This document shows, piece by piece, positions 52,615-60,032 of a stretch of 64,000 nucleotides of DNA. This DNA comes from Ktedonobacteria bacterium brp13. GTDB taxonomy: Bacteria > Chloroflexota > Ktedonobacteria > Ktedonobacterales > Ktedonobacteraceae. Positions within the stretch are counted from its first letter, which is position 1; each line of letters starts with the position of its first letter. Under the pieces are notes generated by a model that was not told the origin of the DNA, made no database searches, and was given only the letters and a program-made list of their open reading frames with translations. A program made the translations under genes and the position numbers. The stretch lies in contig AP024096.1 in the NCBI GenBank assembly GCA_015099395.1, positions 8,597,485 through 8,661,484 of the forward strand, written 5' to 3'.

Positions 52615-52830
52615 TTAATACCATTCCTCTGGCGCGAGTTTCTCAAGCAGGCTCTGACAAAATGCCGAGAACGGCAGCTGCCGGAGTTCTGCGAAGACCG
52701 TCAGTTCTTCAGATGTGAGTTCATAGTCATCTGCCTTAAGCGTTTCCAGTGGGTTTTGTTGTAAAGCTTGCCAGAACTCTGGATCTATGGCAGCTCTATT
52801 CAGTATGCGGTTAATTGTTTTCCAGGACAT
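52615..52830 (-). CDS. Small protein resembling RiPP/NHLP-type leaders
   Basis: 71 residues, MSWKTINRILNRAAIDPEFW, then ...NPLETLKADDYELTSEELT. The pattern A-x-x-D-P-E-F-x-x-x-L-x-x-x-P-x-x-x-L-x-x-x-x-Y-E-L-T-x-E-E-L recalls nitrile-hydratase-like leader peptides and Franean1_4349-type small proteins, here followed by about 25 residues ending APEEWY. Function in an NRPS operon is unknown. It sits 13 bp before the halogenase start and overlaps the 48-codon ORF upstream by 20 bp. Confidence 0.7.
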   Translation of the reverse strand: MSWKTINRILNRAAIDPEFWQALQQNPLETLKADDYELTSEELTVFAELRQLPFSAFCQSLLEKLAPEEWY

Positions 52831-52957
52831 AGCTGTTCGTCAGGTTATCTGAAGAATACTCTAATGGAGAGATTTGTAGCACAGGCCAGGGAGGATCATT
52901 TTCGACCCTGCTGGTTTGTAGGCTGTTGATGGGCGGTAATCCGATCAGGATTGGCAT
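52811..52957 (-). CDS. 48-residue leading peptide gene of the operon
   Basis: MPILIGLPPINSLQTSRVEN and 28 more residues (PPWPVLQISPLEY, ending VLENN). No relative recognised. It deserves its own entry because AGGAGGAATTTAACG directly precedes its ATG, the best ribosome binding site of the operon, and because it is the first ORF after the promoter. Overlap with the next gene implies coupling. It could be a leader or coupling peptide, a precursor peptide, or a true small protein. Confidence 0.55.
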   Translation of the reverse strand: MPILIGLPPINSLQTSRVENDPPWPVLQISPLEYSSDNLTNSYVLENN

Positions 52958-53063
52958 CGTTAAATTCCTCCTGCTGCGAAAAAGAGTAGGGAACGTGCTC
53001 GCCTTTGCTAAAACACTGCTTTGAGTTGTAGGTAAGCGCCTTGTGTTTTTTCTTTCATGCAGA

Positions 53064-53110
53064 AGAATAGCAGATACATGCTTTGCATCTACTTGGCATT
53101 TCACTTTGCA
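53064..53110 (-). promoter_or_regulatory. SARP-type operator and promoter of the leftward operon
   Basis: Read leftwards: TGCAAAG (53110-53104), five bases, TGCCAAG (53098-53092), four bases, TGCAAAG (53087-53081), eleven bases, TATTCT (53069-53064). Heptamers spaced 12 and 11 bp, with the last one 11 bp from the -10 box and no good -35, are the hallmark of promoters activated by SARP regulators. Transcription would start about 100 bp before the 48-residue ORF. The rightward promoter at 58.2 kb has identical spacing. Confidence 0.78.
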
Positions 53111-53198
53111 GTGTAGCATTACAGGCATGTCTGTGAGCTTGAGGTATTTGCTTTTTTATCTTTTTGACGCATTTTGCAGAAATTCTTGATGATTTTTA

Positions 53199-53380
53199 GA
53201 GTGTGTCTTAAGAGCCTGGGAGGCCATTCGGCAACCTTTCCAGCTTGAGTAAAAAAGCGTTTTGTTACCATTAGATAAAAGAAATAGCCTTTCTCTCAAG
53301 CTGGAAATCTAACAATGCCTCTTCAAAATTTTAGCACGGATAGTGTCTCGACCCGTCGCGGGAGCTCTTAAGACATACTC
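53199..53380. repeat. 182-bp MITE related to IS5 ends
   Basis: Terminal repeats GAGTGTGTCTTAAGAGC and GCTCTTAAGACATACTC with TTA duplicated on both sides (53196-53198, 53381-53383). Inside is a second inverted pair, TTTCCAGCTTGAG / CTCAAGCTGGAAA. The end sequence resembles GAGAGTGTCTTAA of the IS5 remnant at 14.45 kb. Confidence 0.75.
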
Positions 53381-53422
53381 TTAGCTATTAATCGATATTC
53401 TAAACAATAGAAGATAAAAGAT

Positions 53423-54553
53423 GTAACTGTTCAGGTCAGCTAGAACGTACGAGCTAGAAAGTAGGGGAAACAGGATGTCCAGCCAGCGCCAATTCCAGGG
53501 CAGTCAACAGATGTGCGCCTTGCTTACGCAGTGTGGACAGGGACGAAGGTCAGTTCTCGCAGGTGGTGGGCATTGCAGAGAGCATGCGTGCAGGGGTACT
53601 TCCAATAGGTCGCCCAGCCATCGTGCACACTGATCCCCTCAAAGCCATCCAGGATCCCGATGGCATCCACTGCCGTCTGGCCTCGTTTGGCATGGATGGC
53701 GTAATGGGTCATCGTGGAGGTAGCGGCTACATGCATCCACACACGTTTGCCCATGACATAGAGCCCTGTTTCATCTTGGTGCAACACCTTGGCGGTGCGC
53801 AAATGGACTTTGATCTGTTCTTCTACTGGTTTCAAATTCTCAGCACACCGCTGCACCAAGGCCTTGAGGGTACCGACCGACATCGCAGGACCGATGAGAT
53901 CCTGGATCGTTTCGCAAGCACGTTCGTAGGGCAGCAGTTGCTGCTGAACCAGATAGACTGCCAGGGCTCCAAACGCAGGACCATACTGCACCGGAGCCTT
54001 CACTTCGTCAGGAAAGGTACTCGTGGAGATGTGCTGGCAGTCTGGGCACCACTTTTGCTCCGTCTGGTGTTCTACAATCACCAGCCGTTTGGGAGGAAGA
54101 TCCACCACTTGCCGGCGCTCCAGGTTGAGGCGCTCGATGGTGCGAAGATCCGCGTCACAGTGCTCACACCGCTCCACCCGAGCAAGAAAGATCTGATCAG
54201 GATGAGAACTCAGAGAGAGGGTATTGCCTGTATGGCCCGGTTGACCTCCGGCTTTCTTCTCGCTTTTCTTGCGCAGACTTTTCGGCTGGCGTTGAAAGCG
54301 ATCAGATGAGGGTGGCAAACTACTATTGTGGCTATCTTTGGAGACGCGTGCTTGCAATGCCTGCATTTGCTTCGTCAACTCCACCAACTGCTGTTGCATC
54401 TGGATCAGTTGTTCGTCTCGTTGCGCCAATTGCTCTCTCAAGCCTGCATTTTCTTGTCGCAGGGAGATTAACTCTTCTTCTGATGTCATACCGTTACTTT
54501 ACTTGATTTTTCTGTTTTCTACAAGTCTTTTTCTAGCTGACCTGAACAGTTAC
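53423..54553 (-). mobile_element. Internally deleted IS66-family element
   Basis: Terminal repeats GTAACTGTTCAGGTCAGCTA (53423) and its reverse complement to 54553, flanked by TAAAAGAT and TAAAAGAA, an 8-bp duplication with one mismatch, as expected for IS66. Only a truncated tnpC-type gene is inside; accessory genes and the 3' half of the transposase are gone. It separates the two divergent transcription units. Confidence 0.85.
53524..54489 (-). pseudogene. IS66-family transposase, C-terminally truncated
   Basis: 321 codons with the standard IS66 N-terminus: a leucine-zipper coil (LREQLAQRDEQLIQMQQQLV), SKDSHNSSLPPSSDRFQRQ, a zinc-binding domain (CEHCDADL and CPDC), then the first part of the DDE domain with LHQDETGLYVMGKR and ISVHDGWATYW. 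It ends at CNAHHLRELTF, before the catalytic Glu, so the product should be inactive. Confidence 0.88.
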
Positions 54554-54836
54554 TAAAAGAATAATAATATGTTATAATATATTCAATGTAAAAATAGTAT
54601 ATAGAGAAAGTAAGGGAAATGATCGACAAAATTGTTCTATCTCAGCCTATGGTCATTAGCCCATAGATGGTGGAAAATTGATTCAATCTCACATGTCTGT
54701 TGGAATATGTATACAAGGTGTTTTAAGGGCACCAGCAATTGAGTATGCATGGAGAGCGGGTTAGTTGGGTCGTAACAAGTGGATTTACAGATGATCGCTG
54801 GAGTCCACTACTGCCGAGAATAATAAGGAGAAGGCA
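54554..54836 (+). other. Leader region of the regulator gene
   Basis: AT-rich just beyond the IS66 end, with a consensus TATAAT at 54573-54578 (about 260 bp before the start codon) but no clear -35, so the promoter is only a candidate. No heptamer operators are seen here. AAGGAG precedes the TTG start. Confidence 0.4.
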
Positions 54837-57800
54837 TTGAACGTTGCATATCCATTACGGAAGTTCACAAGTCCTCTACTGCCGCGAGTCATTCTTCATC
54901 GCAAAGCGCTGATAACGCGTCTACAAGAAGCGATTGCACGTCAATCACAGAAAGATGGTACGATAGCCTACTATAAAGTGGTGATGCTCTGTGCACCTGC
55001 AGGTTTTGGCAAGACCACGTTGCTGGTCGATTTTGCACGCTCTACCTCTCTGCGCTGTTGCTGGTATTTTCTGGATAGCACTGATATTGACTACGCTGTT
55101 TTCCTTAACAATCTCCTCATCAGTTTACGGAGCGTTTTTCCTTCCTTCGGCAATTCTCTGACTGCCTTATTTACGAACCTCGTTACTAAAAGCACTCTTT
55201 CTGTGACTAGTATTTACCAGCAAGCCATTGATGCCCTGTGTGCCAGTGTTGAGCTGGAGATTGACGAGCACTTTGCTATGCACCTTGGCAATTATGAAGA
55301 GATCAACGAAAACGAGACGATGAACGCTCTGCTCACCTACTTACTAAAGAAGCTTCCTTCCCAGGTGACGCTGATTATTGAGAGTCGTATTATGCCTGAT
55401 ATTTCATTTGTTCCTCTTTTTATACGTAGTGAAATATTTGCATTGAATAGTGATGCTCTGCGCTTCTCCCCTCAGGAGATTAGTGAATTGGCTATGTTGC
55501 AAGGCTTGGCTACTTTTACTGCTGCCAATGCTGAGCAACTGGCTGCATCTTGTAATGGTTGGATCGCAGGTATCTTGCTTAGCACTTATCTGGGCGATGT
55601 TATTTTCTTTTCTGCTCCTGATGGATCAGAGAATCAGCCCATGTTCCAGGCTCATGAAAAGTCGGTTTCAGCGCAAAAGCGGAAGAATCTTTTTGCGTAT
55701 GTGGTCAGTGAAGTTTTTCGGCATAATGTCGCTGCATACACCTTTTTACAGGCAGCTTCAATCTTCCAACAGATGGAGCCAGCCATCTGTAATGCATTGT
55801 TGAATATTACCAATGCTGACGAGTATCTGGATTATCTGGAACAACAAAGCCTTTTTGTCACCTCACATAGAAATGATGAGCAAACCATCTATATCTGTCA
55901 TCCACTTATCCGCGACCTGCTGATCTCTGATTTTTGTGAAAAGGAGCCAGAACGTTTCATTATTCTCCAGCGTCAGGCAACTCAACTCTGGTATCTTCAT
56001 CATAACTATGATCAGGCTATGTATCATGCTATTGCAGCCAACGCCCATGACCTGGAAGAGCAAATTATCCTGATAGCTTACAAGCGGCTTCTGCAACAAG
56101 GATACCTGCATACGGTGACGCGCTGGCTAGAACTGCTTCCTCATGCTATGTTGGAGAGCCATCCTCGTCTTCAGCTGATCCAGGCGACCATCGCTCTCAC
56201 CCATGGCCTGCGCGATGAAGCGCTCCAGATTCTTGATAAAGCAGCGACTCTTATGTCACTGCCATCGGCAGAGAATGATTCGACTGAGATGCAGATCCTG
56301 CAAGCTGAAACGAACATTCTGCGCAGCAAAGCATTATTCCAGGTGGGGGATTATTCTCAGGCCCAGGCTCTCTGTCAACAAGCGCTGGCGCGTTTATCAA
56401 ACAACCAGATAGAATTGCGAGCGGCAGGTCAAATGCGCCTGGGTATTTGTGCCAACTTGCAGGGGGATTTCACCTCTGGTCTCATCCACCTGCAACGAGC
56501 CTATCATATCTGGAAAAATCAGCCCCCCGTTCACCAGGCAGTCGATATTCATGGTGCATTGGCAAATACCTATTTTATGATTGGAAATTTCGCGCTGGCT
56601 GAATACCACCTCATCCATGCCTTTGACTATTGTGAGCAACTGCATGATGAACAAAGCAAAATTGATAATCTGATCCGTAAAGGCCTGTTGCGTCTGAATC
56701 AGGGCTTGTATACAGAAGCTGAAACAGCTTTATTGCAAGCGCTTGCTCTGGCGCGAACGTCATTGCACGATCAACGTGGCGAAGCTTATGCTCTGGCAAA
56801 TCTGGGTTCTCTCTATCTGGAGCAGGAGATGTATACACAAGCTCTGGCTTTTTGCGAAGATGGCCTGGTTCTTGCGCAGCAGTATGGTAACCGCAGTTTA
56901 ATTAATATTACGCTCTCAAATATCGCTACGATCTATCTTTTGATGGGAGATATCACCAGTGCTCTCCTCTTCACCGAAAAAGTAGAGGTACAAATAACAT
57001 CTGAGCAAACGGTTGGTTATGAACAGGCTGAGTATGAGCTTACCTGTGGTCTCATCCTTCTTTATCAGAGGCGTTATGATGAAGCCTATGCTTGCCTGAC
57101 GAAAATTGAAGCAGCGCTCAGTGCTACTAGCTTGAAGCGGGCACAACTGAAGGCCAAGCTACGTCTAGCTAGCTGCCAGTTGGCACGCGATCAGCAGCTA
57201 GAAGCTCTGAAGTTATTGAGCGAAGTAACCTTTCTCCTGATAAGCCATGAGAGTTATAAACAACTTGCACAGATAGAACTCAAGTGGCTACCGACTCTGC
57301 TATACGTTGTCAAAAGCCTGCCACAGCTTGCCGATTTGCGGGAGATCCTGGGGTTAGCAGGAGATGAGCGGCAGGTTCAAGAGCCAAAAATCAGTGCTAA
57401 TCTTCCTTTGTTACAGACTACACCGCGCAAGCTTACTATTCGGGCCTTTGGTGAGCCAACTGTTTTACTCAATGATCAGCCAATCAAACGCTGGCGTATG
57501 GCGCGGGCTATGGAGCTCTTCTTCTTTTTGCTTGATGCCAATGCTCCTGTCAGTAAAGAACGTATCATCACTGCGCTCTGGCAGGAATTCGACGATCACA
57601 TCAATCAGACATTCCACTCGACACTTCATCAGTTGCGCAAGTTATTAGGCGAAGCCTGCTTTGTCTTCAATCCTCATGGCTATAGCCTCGACCTTGCCGC
57701 GTGCTATGGAGAACATGTGTGGTATGACGTGCACGAATTTCACGTATGTCACTCTGAAGCTGAGCAGGCGTTGGCTAGAGAAGATACTGTGGCGGCAAAA

Positions 57801-58187
57801 AAAGCGTTTCGCAGCATGGTTGAACTCTATCAAGGTGACTATGGACGGCAATTCTCCAATGATTGGTGTATTTTTCGACGCGACGAATTATGTACGACCT
57901 ATCTGGAGGCTCAGCGTCAACTGGCTCAGCTTGCCTGGAATGAGCAGGAATATAACGAAAGCATACGTCACTGGCGTCATATTCTTGTCATAGATAACTG
58001 CCAGGAAGAGGCTCACTACAACATTATGCGCTGCTATCTGCGCCAGTCCAAGCGTAGTGCGGCTCTTCGGCAGTATCAAACATGCAAAAAAATTCTGCAG
58101 GAGGAATTGGGGATCGAACCAGGCTCAGCAATAGAAAATCTCCATCTCAGTCTCAGAGCAAAAGCCACACTTATTGCTAGTATGTAG
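54837..58187 (+). CDS. Pathway activator: STAND ATPase-TPR-SARP (winged helix plus BTAD)
   Basis: 1116 residues, TTG start after AAGGAG. N-terminal MalT-like ATPase domain with Walker A MLCAPAGFGKTTLLVDF (about residue 55) and a degenerate Walker B. About ten TPR-like repeats span residues 400-830 (YALANLGSLYLEQEMYTQAL). The C-terminal SARP module is an OmpR-type winged helix (LTIRAFGEPTVLLNDQPIKR, HSTLHQLRKLLGE) at about 865-945, then BTAD (about 960-1110). In Actinobacteria the SARP half is usually N-terminal; here the order is reversed, as in some Chloroflexota regulators. The two heptamer operators in this locus are its natural targets. Confidence 0.9.
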   Translation: MNVAYPLRKFTSPLLPRVILHRKALITRLQEAIARQSQKDGTIAYYKVVMLCAPAGFGKTTLLVDFARSTSLRCCWYFLDSTDIDYAVFLNNLLISLRSVFPSFGNSLTALFTNLVTKSTLSVTSIYQQAIDALCASVELEIDEHFAMHLGNYEEINENETMNALLTYLLKKLPSQVTLIIESRIMPDISFVPLFIRSEIFALNSDALRFSPQEISELAMLQGLATFTAANAEQLAASCNGWIAGILLSTYLGDVIFFSAPDGSENQPMFQAHEKSVSAQKRKNLFAYVVSEVFRHNVAAYTFLQAASIFQQMEPAICNALLNITNADEYLDYLEQQSLFVTSHRNDEQTIYICHPLIRDLLISDFCEKEPERFIILQRQATQLWYLHHNYDQAMYHAIAANAHDLEEQIILIAYKRLLQQGYLHTVTRWLELLPHAMLESHPRLQLIQATIALTHGLRDEALQILDKAATLMSLPSAENDSTEMQILQAETNILRSKALFQVGDYSQAQALCQQALARLSNNQIELRAAGQMRLGICANLQGDFTSGLIHLQRAYHIWKNQPPVHQAVDIHGALANTYFMIGNFALAEYHLIHAFDYCEQLHDEQSKIDNLIRKGLLRLNQGLYTEAETALLQALALARTSLHDQRGEAYALANLGSLYLEQEMYTQALAFCEDGLVLAQQYGNRSLINITLSNIATIYLLMGDITSALLFTEKVEVQITSEQTVGYEQAEYELTCGLILLYQRRYDEAYACLTKIEAALSATSLKRAQLKAKLRLASCQLARDQQLEALKLLSEVTFLLISHESYKQLAQIELKWLPTLLYVVKSLPQLADLREILGLAGDERQVQEPKISANLPLLQTTPRKLTIRAFGEPTVLLNDQPIKRWRMARAMELFFFLLDANAPVSKERIITALWQEFDDHINQTFHSTLHQLRKLLGEACFVFNPHGYSLDLAACYGEHVWYDVHEFHVCHSEAEQALAREDTVAAKKAFRSMVELYQGDYGRQFSNDWCIFRRDELCTTYLEAQRQLAQLAWNEQEYNESIRHWRHILVIDNCQEEAHYNIMRCYLRQSKRSAALRQYQTCKKILQEELGIEPGSAIENLHLSLRAKATLIASM

Positions 58188-58204
58188 CTGTCTCATCTCG
58201 TCTT

Positions 58205-58251
58205 TGCAAAGCAATGTGCAAAGACATTGCAAAGTACACTGGTGCTATATT
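58205..58251 (+). promoter_or_regulatory. SARP-type operator and promoter of the rightward unit
   Basis: TGCAAAG at 58205-58211, 58217-58223 and 58228-58234 (steps 12 and 11 bp), then eleven bases to TATATT (58246-58251). All three heptamers are perfect. Architecture is the same as at 53.1 kb. It drives the halogenase relic and presumably the amidinotransferase-fold and NRPS genes downstream. Confidence 0.8.
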
Positions 58252-58304
58252 TCCTCCGTGTTGAAACGCGTCTCCATAGTTGACAGACAGTAAAGGACAC
58301 GGTT

Positions 58305-58560
58305 ATGGCCCAGTTTGACTTTGACATTGGTATTATTGGTGGTGGCCCTGCCGGGGCGTCTTTCGCAGCCTATCTGGCGAAGGCAGGGCTTTCCTGAAAG
58401 CTGCCAAACAACTGCGCCCTTTTGAGAATGAAGGCGATTATAGCTATGCGATGAAACAGATTTGTGGCGATAATTTCATTCTGATCGGCGATGCAGCGCG
58501 CTTTGTCGACCCCATTTTTCGACTGGCGTAAGTATTGCGCTCAACAGCGCGCAGTGCTTG
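58305..58560 (+). pseudogene. Halogenase relic (two fragments)
   Basis: The ATG at 58305 after AAAGGACACGGTT starts MAQFDFDIGIIGGGPAGASF and stops after 30 codons at AKAGLS. Directly after the stop the sequence jumps by about 270 codons to AAKQLRPFENEGDYSYAMKQ, ICGDNFILIGDAARFVDPIF, then a frameshift to TGVSIALNSA. Both parts match the halogenase at 51.3-52.6 kb at roughly 80-90% of residues, so it is a paralogue reduced by internal deletion. Confidence 0.88.
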
Positions 58561-58607
58561 ATATTTCCCTCTCAAAAGTGGCAGTGAGTGAAGCAGCAGT
58601 TCTGGGT
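58556..58607 (+). pseudogene. Prolyl-carrier dehydrogenase relic
   Basis: LDISLSKVAVSEAAVLGA matches LDIALSKLAVSEAAIMGG near residue 310 of the intact dehydrogenase. Only about 17 codons survive, fused to the halogenase fragment on one side and the NRPS fragment on the other. Confidence 0.7.
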
Positions 58608-58889
58608 GCCAGAACAGTTCAGCCCGCAGGAAGGTAGCCACACCATTCCTATTGGCCAACCCCTTCCTTATAGAGAAGTCTATATCCTGAATACCCACGG
58701 CAAACGGGTCATTGGTGGGGCTGCAGGGGAACTGTATATTGGAGGTCCTCCTTTCAGGTGGATTTGCCAGTGCATCTGCTGTTCCTGGAGCCGACCGTTG
58801 CCCAGTTCGCTATAAAAATCGTAGAGGTGCAAGGTGCGAGCCAGGAGCAGGCTTTGCCAGCCATTACCCGGCGTCGATGCGCTGAGCGA
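58608..58889 (+). pseudogene. NRPS relic (A-domain piece and PCP tail)
   Basis: First piece: EQFSPQEGSHTIPIGQPLPY and REVYILNTHGKRVIGGAAGE match EQFCTQGESSTVPIGRPLAH and what follows in the 42.7-46.0 kb NRPS. Second piece, after a deletion of about 240 codons: FQVDLPVHLLFLEPTVAQFA through ALPAITRR matches the very C-terminus FHVDLPVHELFLQPTIAGLA / LLPAITRR. It ends at a stop like the intact protein. Confidence 0.85.
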
Positions 58890-58994
58890 TAGCTATCAAT
58901 CAGCTTAAGGCAAGGCTTCGTCAGAAACCGTTTGTACTGACCAATGGAAGAGAAATTTGAACAAACTGACAGAAATGAAAAGAGGGAGGGAAAC

Positions 58995-59954
58995 ATGTCA
59001 TCACTGCAACAGACGCTGCTCACAGCTGCCCAGGGAGGATACAAGTGGTTGCCACGTGAGGTTAGTCGTGAAAATTTTGTGGATACCTGGGGTGATTGGG
59101 GATCTTCCTCAGAGTGCAGTCAACTGCACTCTGTCTTGCTCAAGCGCCCGGGTCGTGAGCTCAGCCTAATCGAGGATTTTGATACGATGCTGATACACGA
59201 AACAGGCCTCGATCTCGACCTGATGCAAGCTCAACATGCGGCTCTGGGCCGGACCTATATGGAGAATAATGTAGCAGTCTATTATGTTGAAAGCAGCCGT
59301 CTCGACAAACCGAACGCCTATTTTTGTCGTGACTTGATGCTGATGACGCCTGAAGGTGCAATCATTGCGCGCCCCGCCTCTCGGGCCCGAGCAGGAGAAG
59401 AGCGCTACGTAGCTGAAACGCTAGGCTGTCTGGGTGTCCCGATCCTGATGACGGTGCATGGTGCAGGGACTTTTGAAGCGGCAGATGTCTCCTGGGTGAA
59501 CAAAGATCTGTGTTTTCTCGCTGAAGGGTTGCGCACCAATCGAGATGGGGCTGATCAGGTTGAGCATGTATTGCGCGAAATTGGTACAAAAAACGTGGTG
59601 CGGGTGCAACTGCCCTATGGAGTGCTGCACCTGGACTGTGTGCTGAACTTTCTTGATCGGGATCTGGCTGTGATCTGGCCGCAGCGTACCCCCTATGCTG
59701 TGTGGCGTACACTGCGAGATCAGGGTTTCAGGTTTATCGAGATCGAAGACGCAGAGAGCGCTGACTACTACCAATCGCTTAACTTTGTCGCCCTTGAACC
59801 AGGCAAGATCCTGATGCCCAGAGGAGATCGACGCTTACGGGAACGCTATGAAGAGGCTGGTGTGACCTGCATTGAAGTTGAGCTCAGCGAACTAATCAAA
59901 GGCGGAGGGGGTATTCACTGTATGACTGCTTTCCTGAAACGAAGTGACGTGTAA
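58995..59954 (+). CDS. Arginine deiminase/amidinotransferase-fold enzyme
   Basis: 319 residues of the guanidino-group-modifying superfamily. Conserved points: CRDLMLMTPEGAIIARPASR, GAGTFEAADVSWVN (Glu/Asp of the active site), LDCVLNFLDRD after a His, and the nucleophile Cys309 in GGGGIHCMTAFLKR. Family members hydrolyse arginine or methylarginines or transfer the amidino group; sequence alone does not decide. Placed just before a glycine-coded NRPS, an amidinotransferase making a guanidino building block is attractive but unproven. The frame opens at 58944; the ATG at 58995 has GGGAGGG upstream. Confidence 0.82.
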   Translation: MSSLQQTLLTAAQGGYKWLPREVSRENFVDTWGDWGSSSECSQLHSVLLKRPGRELSLIEDFDTMLIHETGLDLDLMQAQHAALGRTYMENNVAVYYVESSRLDKPNAYFCRDLMLMTPEGAIIARPASRARAGEERYVAETLGCLGVPILMTVHGAGTFEAADVSWVNKDLCFLAEGLRTNRDGADQVEHVLREIGTKNVVRVQLPYGVLHLDCVLNFLDRDLAVIWPQRTPYAVWRTLRDQGFRFIEIEDAESADYYQSLNFVALEPGKILMPRGDRRLRERYEEAGVTCIEVELSELIKGGGGIHCMTAFLKRSDV

Positions 59955-60032
59955 TTTGTACAGGATGGAAGTTGACGCAATGGTAAGCAAATATGCTATG
60001 TCAAACCAGGAGACGACTGGAGGGGAGCCGAC

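Noticed and set aside
53533..54309. 258-codon rightward ORF
   Set aside because: Antisense of the IS66 transposase; composition and lack of a start site indicate no gene.
58305..58397. Short functional peptide gene behind the SARP promoter
   Set aside because: Although it has a good ribosome binding site, the 30 codons are plainly the halogenase N-terminus cut by deletion, not an independent peptide.
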